Positions 39,355 to 49,185 of a DNA stretch of 64,000 nt are shown piece by piece; position 1 is the stretch's first letter; each line of letters begins with the position of its first letter. The DNA is from Dyella_A ginsengisoli (GTDB lineage Bacteria; Pseudomonadota; Gammaproteobacteria; Xanthomonadales; Rhodanobacteraceae): NCBI RefSeq assembly GCF_044904665.1, contig NZ_JADIKM010000005.1, forward strand, positions 261,446-325,445, read 5' to 3'. Below the pieces are notes generated by a model. It was given only the letters and a program-made list of their open reading frames with translations. It ran no database searches and was not told the origin of the DNA. A program made the translations under genes and the position numbers.

Positions 39355-41373
39355 TCAGAGACGCGCTGCCAACCGGGTCCCCTGGTCGATCGCTCGCTTG
39401 GCGTCGAGTTCGGCCGCGACGTCCGCGCCGCCGATCACGTGCGTGGTCACGCCGGCCGCGGTCAGCCCATCGAGCAGGGCTCGATTCGGCTCCTGTCCGG
39501 CGCAGACCACTACGTGATCCACGGGCAGTACCCGGGGCGCGCCGTCGATGCGCACGTGCAGTCCCTCGTCGTCGAAGCGCTCGTAACTGACTCCGCCGAT
39601 CATTTGCACCTGCCGGGATTTGAGCGTGGCCCGATGCACCCATCCGGTGGTCTTGTTGAGGCGCGCGCCGGGGCGGCCCTCGCTTCGCTGAAGCAGCCAC
39701 ACCTGGCGCGCGGGCGGTTCCGGATGCGGCGGCTGCAGGCCCCCGCGATGTGCCATCTGCATGTCCACGCCCCACTCGCGACTCCAGCGTGGGATATCGG
39801 TGCTGGTCGCCGGCCCCGATTCGACCAGGAATTCGGCGACATCGAAGCCGATACCCCCGGCGCCAATGATCGCCACCCGCGCCCCGACCGGATGGTCGCG
39901 CGCCAGCACCTCGAGATAGCTCAGCACGCGAGGATCATCGCTGCCGGGGAAGCTGATCTTGCGTGGCGTGATGCCGGTTGCCAGCACCACGTCGTCGAAG
40001 CCGGTGTCGATGAGCGACGCTGCCTCCACGCGAGACCCCAAGGCGAGCGTGACGCGGGCATCGGCCAATCGGTGGCCGAAGTAGCGCAGCGTCTCGTGGA
40101 ATTCCTCCTTGCCTGGAATCCGCTTGGCGTAGTTGAACTGGCCGCCGATGCGGTCGGCCTGGTCGAACAGGGTCACCGCATGACCGCGCTCTGCCAGCGT
40201 CGCGGCACAGGCCATGCCCGCCGGCCCTGCGCCGACCACGGCAATGCGCCGGGCCGCAGTGGTCGGCGCCACAACCAGTTCGGTCTCGTGGCATGCGCGC
40301 GGGTTGACCAGGCAGCTGGCGCGCTTGTTCTGGAACACGTGATCCAGACAGGCCTGGTTGCAGGCGATGCAGGTGTTGATCCGGTCAGCGTGGTCCGCCG
40401 CGGCCTTGCGCACCCAGTGCGGATCGGCCAGCAGCGGGCGGGCCATCGACACCATGTCAGCCTGGCCGCTGGCGAGGATCTGCTCGGCGACGGCGGGCAT
40501 GTTGATGCGGTTGGTGGTGATCAGCGGAATGCCGATCTCGCCTTTCAGGCGCTGGGTCACCCAGGCGAAGGCGCCGCGCGGCACCGAGGTCACGATGGTG
40601 GGGATGCGCGCCTCGTGCCAACCGATGCCGGTATTGATGAGGCTCGCGCCGGCCGCCTCGATCGCCTTGGCCAGCGTGACGATCTCGCTCCAGTCCTGGC
40701 CCTGTTCCACCAGGTCCAGCATCGACAGCCGATAGATCAGCAGGAAGTCCGGGCCGACCGCCTCGCGCGTGCGGCGCACGATCTCGATCGCCAAGCGCAT
40801 TCGCCGGGCCGCATCGCCACCCCAGGCGTCGCTGCGGTGGTTGGTGCGCTCGGCGATGAACTGGTTGATCAGGTAACCCTCCGAGCCCATCACTTCCACG
40901 CCGTCGTAACCGGCATCGCGGGCCAACTGGGCGCTGCGCACGAAGTCGCCGATCGTGCGTTCCACCCCGCGGGCGCTCAGGGCGCGCGGCGTGAATGGGG
41001 TGATCGGAGACTTGATCGTCGACGGCGCCACGGAGAGCGGGTGATAGCCGTAGCGGCCCGCGTGCAGGATCTGCATGCAGATGCGTCCGCCTTCCGCATG
41101 CACCGCGCGGGTGACCTTGCGATGGCGCCCGACATGCCATGGCATCGACAGACGGCCACCGAACGGCTTGAGCCAGCCCTCGATGCTGGGAGCGATGCCG
41201 CCGGTCACCATCAGGCCGACGCCGCCGCGCGCACGCTCGGCGAAATAGGCGGCGAGCTTGTCGTAGTCGGCCGCGCGGTCTTCCAGACCGGTGTGCATCG
41301 AACCCATCAGCACCCGGTTGGGCAGGGTGACGTGGCCCAGGTCGAGGGGGGCCAGCAGGTGCGGGTAGGGCAT
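39355..41373 (-). CDS. fadH: NADPH-dependent 2,4-dienoyl-CoA reductase
   Basis: The enzyme reduces 2,4-dienoyl-CoA during degradation of unsaturated fatty acids (EC 1.3.1.34). The 672-residue protein has an FMN TIM barrel (MPYPHLLAPLDLGHVTLPNRVLMGSMHTGLE at the start), a 4Fe-4S cluster motif near residues 333-353 (CIACNQAC, then two more Cys), and FAD/NADPH-binding halves with AVVGAGPAGMACAATLAERG. Order and length match E. coli FadH. The ATG at 41373 is the family start. It lies next to the acyl-CoA-binding protein gene, which fits acyl-CoA metabolism. Confidence 0.95.
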   Translation of the reverse strand: MPYPHLLAPLDLGHVTLPNRVLMGSMHTGLEDRAADYDKLAAYFAERARGGVGLMVTGGIAPSIEGWLKPFGGRLSMPWHVGRHRKVTRAVHAEGGRICMQILHAGRYGYHPLSVAPSTIKSPITPFTPRALSARGVERTIGDFVRSAQLARDAGYDGVEVMGSEGYLINQFIAERTNHRSDAWGGDAARRMRLAIEIVRRTREAVGPDFLLIYRLSMLDLVEQGQDWSEIVTLAKAIEAAGASLINTGIGWHEARIPTIVTSVPRGAFAWVTQRLKGEIGIPLITTNRINMPAVAEQILASGQADMVSMARPLLADPHWVRKAAADHADRINTCIACNQACLDHVFQNKRASCLVNPRACHETELVVAPTTAARRIAVVGAGPAGMACAATLAERGHAVTLFDQADRIGGQFNYAKRIPGKEEFHETLRYFGHRLADARVTLALGSRVEAASLIDTGFDDVVLATGITPRKISFPGSDDPRVLSYLEVLARDHPVGARVAIIGAGGIGFDVAEFLVESGPATSTDIPRWSREWGVDMQMAHRGGLQPPHPEPPARQVWLLQRSEGRPGARLNKTTGWVHRATLKSRQVQMIGGVSYERFDDEGLHVRIDGAPRVLPVDHVVVCAGQEPNRALLDGLTAAGVTTHVIGGADVAAELDAKRAIDQGTRLAARL

Positions 41374-41450
41374 GGCGGCAATCCGATCAAACGATCGTAT
41401 GAATCTGCCTGCAAGCGCCACTCAAAAGCAAGCGCCGGCGCCCTGCGGGA

Positions 41451-41708
41451 TCAGGCCAGCAGCCGCTCGACCAAAGCGATGTAGCGGCGTCGGGCCTCGT
41501 CGCGTTCGATGCCGCGCAGCTGCGCCCATGCCTCGTATTTGGCCGTGCCGACAAAGTCGAAGAAGCCCGGCTGCGGTCCCTGCACGTCGCCCTCGGAGCC
41601 CTGCTTGAACAGGGCGTAGAGCTTGAGCAGCGTATCGTTGTCCGGGCGCGTGCCGAGGCGTTTGACGTCTTCGGCGGCTTGCTCGAACGCGCGCTGCAGA
41701 TCGCTCAT
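41451..41708 (-). CDS. Acyl-CoA-binding protein
   Basis: This 85-residue protein is a bacterial ACBP, a four-helix protein that binds long-chain acyl-CoA in the cytosol. The family pattern is clear: LQRAFEQAAEDVKRL, then DTLLKLYALFKQGSEGD, and KYEAWAQLRGIERDEARRRYIALVERL. The ATG at 41708 is the family start. It is 77 bases upstream of fadH on the same strand and probably shares its transcript. Confidence 0.95.
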   Translation of the reverse strand: MSDLQRAFEQAAEDVKRLGTRPDNDTLLKLYALFKQGSEGDVQGPQPGFFDFVGTAKYEAWAQLRGIERDEARRRYIALVERLLA

Positions 41709-41818
41709 GGATGGCTTGCCCCCGAGGCCCGGAACGGACCGTGCGCGGCTTGATAGCACGCACCCCGGTGGGGGTCAACGCGGTAACATGGGCGTTTGAT
41801 TCCCAGCAGGAACCGCCC

Positions 41819-42499
41819 ATGAGTCGCTCAGTCACCGTGCCCGTACTCACCATCGACGGGCCGTCGGGATCGGGCAAGGGCACCATCAGCCGGTTGGTGG
41901 CCGAGCAGTTGGGCTGGCGGTTGCTCGACTCGGGGGCGCTCTACCGGGCGGTGGGCTATGCGGCCGGCGCGGCCGGGCTGGATCTGTCCGATGTCGAGGC
42001 GGTCACGCGCTGTGCCCAATCCACCAGGATCCGGTTCCAGCCCTCCGCGGACGGACACGACACCCGGGTGCTGGTGAACGGCCATGATGCGACCGACGAG
42101 CTTCGTACCGAAACGGCCGGCGCCGCGGCGTCCGCCATTGCCTCGATTCCCTCGGTACGTCAGGCGCTTGTGGACATGCAGCTGGGGTTTCGCAAGGCGC
42201 CGGGACTGGTCGCCGACGGGCGCGACATGGGCACCGTGATCTTCCCGGATGCCGCGCACAAGGTGTTCCTCACCGCCAGCGCTGCCGAACGGGCGAAAAG
42301 ACGCTATAAGCAGTTGAAGGAAAAGGGCCTCAGCGTTACACTTTCCGGCCTGCAGCGCGAAATTGAAGCGCGTGACGCCCGCGATGCCTCGCGAGCCGTC
42401 GCGCCGCTCAAGCCCGCCGCCGATGCGGTTCTGGTGGATACCACCGGCATGCCGATCGCCGACGTCGTCGCCAAAGTATTCGCCGTCGTTCGACCCTGA
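41819..42499 (+). CDS. cmk: Cytidylate kinase
   Basis: The enzyme phosphorylates CMP and dCMP (EC 2.7.4.25). The 226-residue protein has the P-loop DGPSGSGKGT at residues 13-22, the CMP-binding LLDSGALYRAVG, the VADGRDMGTVIFPDA motif and a LID region with RAKRRYKQL. The ATG at 41819 gives the family start. It precedes rpsA by 168 bases, the conserved cmk-rpsA-ihfB order of gammaproteobacteria. Confidence 0.97.
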   Translation: MSRSVTVPVLTIDGPSGSGKGTISRLVAEQLGWRLLDSGALYRAVGYAAGAAGLDLSDVEAVTRCAQSTRIRFQPSADGHDTRVLVNGHDATDELRTETAGAAASAIASIPSVRQALVDMQLGFRKAPGLVADGRDMGTVIFPDAAHKVFLTASAAERAKRRYKQLKEKGLSVTLSGLQREIEARDARDASRAVAPLKPAADAVLVDTTGMPIADVVAKVFAVVRP

Positions 42500-42667
42500 C
42501 CGGTCGATCGACGGTTTCAGCGCCCCAGCCGCGGCATGGGGTTTTGGTCAACGGTGGCGAGGGGAACGTTCCCCGAATCACCCACAACCGGTGGGCCCAT
42601 CAGTTCTTTGCGCATTACATCCGACGGCGCGCAGGGAATCACGGCCTTTCTTATTTCTGGAATCAAC

Positions 42668-44341
42668 ATGACTGAAAGTTTTGCCGAGCTGTTTGAACAG
42701 AGCCAGCAGGCCATTTCCAAGCTCAAGCCGGGCGCCATCGTCACGGGCATCGTGGTGGAGATCCGCAACGACGTTGTCGTGATCAACGCCGGCCTGAAGA
42801 GCGAAGGCATCGTCCCGATCGAGCAGTTCAAGGACGAGAAGGGCGAGTTGGAAGTGCAGGTGGGCGACGAGGTGAAGGTTGCCCTCGACGCACTGGAAGA
42901 CGGTTTCGGCGAGACCAAGCTGTCGCGCGAGAAGGCCAAGCGTTCGATGGTGTGGGACGACCTGGAGCAGGCGTTCGACAAGGAAGAGACCATCACCGGC
43001 ATGATCTCGGGCAAGGTCAAGGGCGGTTTCACCGTCGACATCAAGGACGTCCGCGCATTCCTGCCGGGCTCGCTGGTCGATGTGCGTCCCGTGCGCGATC
43101 CGGTCTACCTCGAGGGCAAGGAACTCGAGTTCAAGATCATCAAGCTCGATCGCAAGCGCAACAACGTGGTGGTCAGCCGCCGTGCCGTCGTCGAGACCGA
43201 GTTCTCCGAGGAGCGCGAGAAGCTGCTTGAGCGCCTGACCGAGGGTGCGGTGGTCAAGGGCACCGTCAAGAACCTCACCGACTACGGCGCGTTCGTGGAC
43301 CTGGGCGGCATCGACGGCCTGCTGCACATCACCGACATGGCGTGGAAGCGCGTGCGTCACCCGTCCGAAGTGGTCAACGTCGGCGACGAGCTGGACGTCC
43401 GCGTGCTGAAGTACGACCGCGAGCGCAACCGCGTCTCGCTGGGCCTGAAGCAGCTGGGCGACGATCCGTGGGTCGCGATCGCCCGCCGTTACCCGGTCGG
43501 CAGCCGTCTGTTCGGCAAGGTCTCCAACGTCACCGATTACGGCTGCTTCGTCGAGATCGAGCCGGGTGTCGAGGGTCTGGTCCACGTGTCCGAGATGGAC
43601 TGGACCAACAAGAACGTCAATCCGGCCAAGGTGGTGCAGGTCGGCGACGAGACCGAAGTCATGGTGCTGGACGTGGATGAAGAGCGTCGCCGCATCTCGC
43701 TGGGCATCAAGCAGACGCGTTCCAATCCGTGGGAAGCGTTCGCAGCGATGCACAAGAAGAACGACAAGGTCTCCGGTCAGATCAAGTCGATCACCGACTT
43801 CGGCATCTTCATCGGCCTGGACGGCGGCATCGATGGCCTGGTGCACCTGTCCGACATCTCCTGGCAGGCCTCGGGCGAGGATCTGGTTCGCAACTTCAAG
43901 AAGGGCGACGAGATCGAGGCCGTGGTGCTGGCGGTGGACCCGGAGCGCGAGCGCATCTCGCTGGGCATCAAGCAGATGGAGCAGGATCCGTTCGGCCAGT
44001 TCATGGCCAGCAATCCGCGCGGCACCATCGTCAACGGCACCGTGAAGGAAGTCGATGCGAAGGGCGCCACGATCGATCTGGGCGAGGGCGTCGAGGGTTA
44101 CCTGCGCGCCAACGACATCGCCAAGGAGCGCATCGACGACGCCACCCAGCACCTGAAGGTGGGCGACAAGGTCGAGGCCAAGTTCACCGGCATGGATCGC
44201 AAGGGCCGCGTGCTGCAGCTCTCGATCCGCGCGAAGGACGAGGAGGAAGTGCAGGACCTGATGGCGGACTACGGTTCGGCCAGCACCGGCACGACCAAGC
44301 TCGGCGCGCTGCTGCAGGAACAGCTCAACAAGGCTGACTAA
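42668..44341 (+). CDS. rpsA: 30S ribosomal protein S1
   Basis: S1 helps mRNAs bind the 30S subunit. The 557-residue protein has six S1 RNA-binding repeats; readable repeat cores include VKGTVKNLTDYGAFVDLGGIDGLLH, FGKVSNVTDYGCFVEIEPGVEGLVH and VSGQIKSITDFGIFIGLDGGIDGLVH. The first two repeats are diverged, as is normal for ribosome-binding S1 domains. The region before the ATG has no strong Shine-Dalgarno, as in E. coli rpsA, where S1 itself regulates translation. A GC-rich hairpin follows before ihfB. Confidence 0.98.
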   Translation: MTESFAELFEQSQQAISKLKPGAIVTGIVVEIRNDVVVINAGLKSEGIVPIEQFKDEKGELEVQVGDEVKVALDALEDGFGETKLSREKAKRSMVWDDLEQAFDKEETITGMISGKVKGGFTVDIKDVRAFLPGSLVDVRPVRDPVYLEGKELEFKIIKLDRKRNNVVVSRRAVVETEFSEEREKLLERLTEGAVVKGTVKNLTDYGAFVDLGGIDGLLHITDMAWKRVRHPSEVVNVGDELDVRVLKYDRERNRVSLGLKQLGDDPWVAIARRYPVGSRLFGKVSNVTDYGCFVEIEPGVEGLVHVSEMDWTNKNVNPAKVVQVGDETEVMVLDVDEERRRISLGIKQTRSNPWEAFAAMHKKNDKVSGQIKSITDFGIFIGLDGGIDGLVHLSDISWQASGEDLVRNFKKGDEIEAVVLAVDPERERISLGIKQMEQDPFGQFMASNPRGTIVNGTVKEVDAKGATIDLGEGVEGYLRANDIAKERIDDATQHLKVGDKVEAKFTGMDRKGRVLQLSIRAKDEEEVQDLMADYGSASTGTTKLGALLQEQLNKAD

Positions 44342-44368
44342 GTCCGGCGACCCGCCGGCAAGCAGAAC

Positions 44369-44394
44369 GCGGGGCGGCTTCACGGCCGCCCCGC
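44369..44394 (+). terminator. Hairpin between rpsA and ihfB
   Basis: A perfect 10-bp stem GCGGGGCGGC/GCCGCCCCGC with loop TTCACG is followed only by GCCGTTTC. It may act as an attenuator between rpsA and ihfB or as a processing or stability element. Confidence 0.5.
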
Positions 44395-44421
44395 CGTTTC
44401 ACGTCACGGACACTGGGGACC

Positions 44422-44721
44422 ATGACCAAATCCGAGTTGATCGAGGCGCTGGCGAAGCGCCAGCAGCACCTTGCGTTCGGTGACGTCGAGCTAGCCGTCA
44501 AGAGCGTTATCGAACAGATGAGCCATGCCCTGTCCAACGGCGAACGCATCGAGGTGCGCGGGTTTGGCAGCTTTGCCTTGCACTACCGACCGCCGCGCAT
44601 GGGTCGCAACCCCAAGACGGGCGAAGCGGTGGCGCTTCCTGGAAAGCATGTCCCGCATTTCAAGCCCGGCAAGGAGCTGCGCGAGCGGGTAAACCAGCAA
44701 CTGGAGCTGGAGCAGGACTGA
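44422..44721 (+). CDS. ihfB: Integration host factor subunit beta
   Basis: IHF is a DNA-bending heterodimer used in replication, transcription and site-specific recombination. The 99-residue protein starts MTKSELIEALAKRQQHLAFGDVELAVKSVIEQM and has the DNA-inserting arm GSFALHYRPPRMGRNPKTGEAV, in which the Pro of the NPKTGE turn intercalates. It follows rpsA by 80 bases and ends before a strong terminator. Confidence 0.98.
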   Translation: MTKSELIEALAKRQQHLAFGDVELAVKSVIEQMSHALSNGERIEVRGFGSFALHYRPPRMGRNPKTGEAVALPGKHVPHFKPGKELRERVNQQLELEQD

Positions 44722-44744
44722 GCGGCTCTTTCCCGCAATGGACG

Positions 44745-44779
44745 AAGGCAGGCGACGATGAGTCGGTCCTGCCTTTTTT
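44745..44779 (+). terminator. Intrinsic terminator after ihfB
   Basis: AAGGCAGG pairs with CCTGCCTT and an inner CGAC/GTCG extends the stem, followed by six T. It ends the cmk-rpsA-ihfB run. Confidence 0.85.
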
Positions 44780-44843
44780 GTGGGCGAAACATCAGATGGT
44801 CGAGAGCCTGTGCCGGTCATGGGCGATCGGTTAAAGTCACGCG

Positions 44844-45098
44844 ATGCGACTGCTTTCCTTGCTCATCGTGCTTGTCTTCATCGCGCTCGGCATTTTGCTG
44901 GGGGCGCTCAACGCCGATCTCGTCACCTACGACTTCGCCTTCGCGCGGCTGACCCTGCCCAAGGGGGCAGCATGGCTGGCGGCATTGCTGATCGGCTGGC
45001 TGCTGGGCGGGCTCACTGCCTGGTGGGGCATGCGCTGGCGCCAGCGCGCCACGCTGCGCCGTTCGCGCGAGGCCAAGCCGGCCGCGAATCGCTCATGA
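44844..45098 (+). CDS. lapA: LapA-family inner membrane protein
   Basis: The 84-residue protein has two membrane helices (residues 3-22 and about 43-63) and a basic cytosolic tail, matching LapA/YciS. In E. coli LapA works with LapB in regulating lipopolysaccharide synthesis. Its stop overlaps the lapB start as ATGA, so both are translated together. Confidence 0.9.
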   Translation: MRLLSLLIVLVFIALGILLGALNADLVTYDFAFARLTLPKGAAWLAALLIGWLLGGLTAWWGMRWRQRATLRRSREAKPAANRS

Positions 45099-46264
45099 AT
45101 CCGCTGTACGCGTTATTGCTCTTGCCGGTGGCTTTCATCAGCGGCTGGTGGACAGCGCGACGTGCCGGCGCGCGTCGTTCCGGCGCCAAGGTGAGCGAGC
45201 TCTCGTCGGACTATTTCCGCGGCCTCAACTATCTGCTCAACGAGGAGCAGGACAAGGCGATCGAGGTATTCCTCAAGCTCGCCGAATACAACCGCGATAC
45301 GGTGGAAACTCATCTGGCGCTGGGCAATCTGTTTCGCCGGCGCGGCGAGGTGGATCGGGCCATCCGGCTGCACCAGCACCTGGTCTCCCGCCCGGGGCTC
45401 TCCGACGCGATGAAAACCGTGGCATTGCTGGAGCTGGGTGAGGACTACATGCGCGCCGGCCTGCTCGATCGCGCCGAAACGCTGTTCTGCGATCTCGTGG
45501 CGATGGACGCCCACGCCCCGTCTGCCTTGCGCCACCTGATCTCGATCTACCAGCACGAGCGCGACTGGAACAAGGCCATCGAGCACGCGCGGCGGTTGGA
45601 AGCGATGACCGGCGAGGATGAGTCCGCGATGGTCGCCCAGTTCTATTGCGAACTGGCCGAACGGTCGCGCCAGCATGGCGCGCACAAGGAAGCGGCCGAC
45701 TACCTGAAGCAGGCCTTCGAATGCCAGCCGGACTGCGTGCGCGCCTTCATGCTTACCGGGCGCTTGCACGCCGAACAGGGCGAGCATGCTGCTGCGATCG
45801 TCGCCTACGAAGCCGCGGTGGCGGCGGATATCGCCTTTGTGCCGGAAATCCTCCCGCCGCTGCTCAACAGCTACGCCTGCACCCAGCAGATGGAGCGTGC
45901 GGAACACTTCCTGCAGGACATTCTGGGCCGTTACCACGGCATCTCGCCGGTACTGGCGTTGACGCGCCTGTACCAGCAGCGCGACGGCGAACGGGTGGCA
46001 GTGGATTTCCTCACCGCCCAGCTGCGCCAGCGCCCCTCGGTGCGCGGATTGATGGCGCTCATCGACGCCACCCTGGACAAGATCCACGGCGAGGCGCGCG
46101 ACAATTTCCTGATCCTGCGCGACCTCACCAAGAAGCTGCTGGAAGGGCAGGCGATGTATCGCTGCAGCCGCTGCGGCTTCGGCGCCAAGGCGCACCACTG
46201 GCAATGCCCGAGCTGCAAGAGCTGGAGTACGATCCGCCCGATCCACGGCGTGGCCAACGAATAG
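45095..46264 (+). CDS. lapB: Lipopolysaccharide assembly protein LapB
   Basis: LapB is a membrane-anchored TPR protein that with FtsH controls LpxC degradation and so lipopolysaccharide levels. The 389-residue protein has an N-terminal membrane helix (LYALLLLPVAFISGWW), TPR repeats from about residue 35 to 340, and a C-terminal rubredoxin-like metal site MYRCSRCGFGAKAHHWQCPSCKSW. All four cysteines are present. The start at 45095 overlaps the lapA stop. The next gene, a polyprenyl-phosphate glycosyltransferase, begins one base after its stop. Confidence 0.96.
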   Translation: MNPLYALLLLPVAFISGWWTARRAGARRSGAKVSELSSDYFRGLNYLLNEEQDKAIEVFLKLAEYNRDTVETHLALGNLFRRRGEVDRAIRLHQHLVSRPGLSDAMKTVALLELGEDYMRAGLLDRAETLFCDLVAMDAHAPSALRHLISIYQHERDWNKAIEHARRLEAMTGEDESAMVAQFYCELAERSRQHGAHKEAADYLKQAFECQPDCVRAFMLTGRLHAEQGEHAAAIVAYEAAVAADIAFVPEILPPLLNSYACTQQMERAEHFLQDILGRYHGISPVLALTRLYQQRDGERVAVDFLTAQLRQRPSVRGLMALIDATLDKIHGEARDNFLILRDLTKKLLEGQAMYRCSRCGFGAKAHHWQCPSCKSWSTIRPIHGVANE

Positions 46265-46265
46265 C

Positions 46266-47288
46266 ATGGGGATGGACGTGCCAGGGCTGGCCTTGCTGAT
46301 CCCGCTGCTCTCGTTCCTGCTTTCCATGCTGATCGTGTGGGCGGCGATCGGCTACGCGCACCGCCGCGGCATGCTGGATCAACCCGGACAGCGGCGTTCG
46401 CACACCACGCCGACCCCCCGCGGCGGCGGCATCGGCATTGTGGTGGCGGCGCTGGTCCTGTTGCCGGCATGCCTGATCGTGCCTCCTGCGCAGCTGCCGC
46501 CCGCTGAAGCCGCCGCTCTCTGGCTCGGGCTGGCCATGGTGGCGGCCACCGGCTGGTGGGACGACCATCGACCGCTGCCGGTGGTGCCGCGCCTGGCCGT
46601 CCAGTCGCTGGCCGTGCTGGGCATGGGGGCGGCGATGGTGGGCTCAGGCATGCCGGTGCTCTGGTTGCCGCTGCTGCTGCTGGCCGGCGTGGGCAGCATC
46701 AACCTGCACAATTTCATGGACGGCATCGATGGCCTGCTCGCCCAGCAGGCCCTGTTCGTGTTCGCGGGAACCGCCGCACTGGCGGCAGATCAGTCGGCCT
46801 GGACCCTGGCCGACACATCACTGGTCCTGATGCTGGCGTGCCTGGGGTTCTGGCTTTTCAATCGACCGCCCGCGCGCATCTTCATGGGTGACGTCGGCAG
46901 TGGTGCCGTCGGTTTCATGGTCTTCGCGCTGGCGGCCTTGCTCTGGCGTGATCGCGCCGCGCTCATCTGGCCTCTGGCAACGCTCAGCGCGAGCTTCATT
47001 ACGGATGCGGGATTGACCCTCTCAGTCAGGATCTGGCGCGGTCGCCGCTGGTACAGTGCGCATCGGGAGCATCTGTACCAGTGGCTGGTGCGCAAGGGAG
47101 CGACGCACCGCCAGGTGGGCATCGGTTATGCCGCATGGAACCTCGTGGTATGCGCTCCGCTCGCTGCGCTCGCCTGGCGCGAGTCAGGGAACGGTTGGTG
47201 GCCCTGCCTGGCAGCTTATGGGCTGACCGCCGCCGCATGGACAAGGCTGAAACGGCGCTGCCTGCGTCGTGGGCCGGTTAGGATTTGA
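46266..47288 (+). CDS. WecA/WbpL-family polyprenyl-phosphate glycosyl-1-phosphate transferase
   Basis: The 340-residue integral membrane enzyme transfers a sugar-1-phosphate from a UDP-sugar to undecaprenyl phosphate, the first step of O-antigen or exopolysaccharide subunits. About ten helices are visible, with the catalytic loops RSHTTPTPRGGG, NLHNFMDGIDGL (Asp pair) and IFMGDVGSG. The final cytosolic HREHLYQWLVRKG contains the His motif of the family. It starts one base after lapB and is followed by a dehydratase gene whose start lies one base past its stop, so it is in one operon. Confidence 0.92.
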   Translation: MGMDVPGLALLIPLLSFLLSMLIVWAAIGYAHRRGMLDQPGQRRSHTTPTPRGGGIGIVVAALVLLPACLIVPPAQLPPAEAAALWLGLAMVAATGWWDDHRPLPVVPRLAVQSLAVLGMGAAMVGSGMPVLWLPLLLLAGVGSINLHNFMDGIDGLLAQQALFVFAGTAALAADQSAWTLADTSLVLMLACLGFWLFNRPPARIFMGDVGSGAVGFMVFALAALLWRDRAALIWPLATLSASFITDAGLTLSVRIWRGRRWYSAHREHLYQWLVRKGATHRQVGIGYAAWNLVVCAPLAALAWRESGNGWWPCLAAYGLTAAAWTRLKRRCLRRGPVRI

Positions 47289-47289
47289 C

Positions 47290-49185
47290 ATGTCATTGCG
47301 CAAAACCATCGCAGCTATCCACCCTCGTGCGGCCGTGGCCCTGCATGATCTCTTGGTGGCGGCACTTGCCTGGTGGATCGCCAAGACGCTCCGCTACGCG
47401 CTGATGCCGGATGCGGGGGTCAGCTTCTTTGCGCTTGAGTTTCCGCTGGTGCTGCTCGTGCAGGGTCTGCTGTTTACCTGGACTGGCCTCTACAAGGGGG
47501 TGTGGCGTTTCGCGAGTCTGCCCGACCTGTGGAACATTCTACGGGCTGCCGCGTTGGGAAGCTTTGCGATCGGCTTGGCGCTGTTTCTCTACAACCGCCT
47601 CGAGGGTGTGCCGCGCTCGGTGCTGCTGCTGTACCCCGTCGTGCTGGCGACCTTGCTGGGCGGGCCGCGTCTGCTCTACCGGTACTGGAAAGACAGCCGC
47701 GTGGACTTGTTCGAGTCCAAGGCCGTCAAGCGCGTGCTGATCGTTGGCGCGGACCGGGCCGGCGAAGCGCTGTTGCGCGACCTGCGCCGCGACAGCCGCT
47801 ATTCGGTGGTCGGGTTCGTCGACGACCAGGGCAATCTGCGCGGCGCCAAGATCGGTGGCTTCCCGGTGCTGGGTACGCTGGATCAGCTGCCTGACGTGGC
47901 GCGCGAAACCGGCGTGGAAATGCTGCTCATCGCGTTGCCCGGCGCCTCGACCGCGCAGATGCGCCATGTGGTGGAACTATGCGACAGCACCGGGCTGCCG
48001 TACCGCACCGTGCCCCGGCTGGAGGACGTGGTCGCCGGCCGCGCGCATTTCAACGAGATCAAGGAAGTCGCGATCGAGGACCTGCTCGGGCGCGACGCGG
48101 TGGAACTCGACTGGACGGCCATTCGCGAAAATCTTACCGGGCGACGGGTGCTGGTCACCGGCGGCGGCGGCTCGATCGGCTCGGAACTGTGCCGGCAGGT
48201 CGCACGGCTCGGCGCGCAGTCGCTCACGGTGGTGGAGAACAGCGAATACAACCTCTACCGCATCGGCAAGGAGCTGGCGACCGAGTACCCGGAGCTGATC
48301 CTCAACGGCGTGCTGGCCGACTGCAGCGATCGCGTCGCGATGGCGCATGCCTTGGCCGAATACCGACCGCAGGTGGTGTTCCATGCCGCCGCCTACAAGC
48401 ACGTGCCGCTGCTGCAGAACCAGCTGCGCACGGGCTTTCGCAACAACGTGCTGGCCACGCGCAACGTCGCCGAGCTGGCGCACGAGCACGGCGTCGAATG
48501 CTTCGTGCTGATCTCCACCGACAAGGCGGTCAATCCCACTAGCGTGATGGGTGCGTGCAAGCGCATCGCCGAGATCTGGTGCCAGAACCTCGGCGCGCGC
48601 TCGACCACGCGCTTCATCACCGTGCGTTTCGGCAACGTGCTGGACTCGGCCGGTTCGGTGGTGCCGCTGTTCCGCCAGCAGATCCGCGACGGCGGACCGG
48701 TGACCGTCACCCATCCGGAGATGTCGCGCTATTTCATGACCATCCCCGAGGCTTGCCAGCTGATCCTGCAGGCCTCCAGCTTGGGCCGGGGTGGCGAGAT
48801 CTTCGCGCTGGACATGGGCGAGCCGGTCAAGATCCGCGACCTCGCCGAGCAGATGATCCGCCTGGCCGGCAAGAAGCCGGGCACCGAGATCCCGATCGTC
48901 TACACCGGCCTGCGCGCCGGCGAGAAATTGTTCGAGGAGCTTTTCCACGCGCTGGAAAACTACAGCGCCACCGCCCACGCCAAGATCTTCCTCGCGCAAC
49001 ATCGCGAGGTCCCGTGGGAGCTGCTGCAGGCCGTGATCAACAAGGCGGCCGAGGCCGTCGAGCGATTCGATGAAGAAGAATTGCGCCGCTGTGTGTCGAG
49101 TCTGCTGCCGTCGTTCCGCTGGAGCGATACGGCGCAGCCCGCCAACGTGGTGTCGATTCGCCGCCAGGAATCAGGAGAGAAGTAA
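47290..49185 (+). CDS. CapD/WbpM-family UDP-sugar 4,6-dehydratase, membrane-bound
   Basis: The 631-residue protein has four N-terminal membrane helices, a first Rossmann-like domain (VLIVGADRAGEALLRDL) and a C-terminal SDR domain with VLVTGGGGSIGSELCRQ near residues 288-300 and the active-site STDKAVNPTSVMGACKR near 408-424. Such enzymes make 4-keto-6-deoxy sugars (for example from UDP-GlcNAc) for surface polysaccharides. AGGA lies seven bases before the ATG at 47290. galU follows with no gap. Confidence 0.93.
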   Translation: MSLRKTIAAIHPRAAVALHDLLVAALAWWIAKTLRYALMPDAGVSFFALEFPLVLLVQGLLFTWTGLYKGVWRFASLPDLWNILRAAALGSFAIGLALFLYNRLEGVPRSVLLLYPVVLATLLGGPRLLYRYWKDSRVDLFESKAVKRVLIVGADRAGEALLRDLRRDSRYSVVGFVDDQGNLRGAKIGGFPVLGTLDQLPDVARETGVEMLLIALPGASTAQMRHVVELCDSTGLPYRTVPRLEDVVAGRAHFNEIKEVAIEDLLGRDAVELDWTAIRENLTGRRVLVTGGGGSIGSELCRQVARLGAQSLTVVENSEYNLYRIGKELATEYPELILNGVLADCSDRVAMAHALAEYRPQVVFHAAAYKHVPLLQNQLRTGFRNNVLATRNVAELAHEHGVECFVLISTDKAVNPTSVMGACKRIAEIWCQNLGARSTTRFITVRFGNVLDSAGSVVPLFRQQIRDGGPVTVTHPEMSRYFMTIPEACQLILQASSLGRGGEIFALDMGEPVKIRDLAEQMIRLAGKKPGTEIPIVYTGLRAGEKLFEELFHALENYSATAHAKIFLAQHREVPWELLQAVINKAAEAVERFDEEELRRCVSSLLPSFRWSDTAQPANVVSIRRQESGEK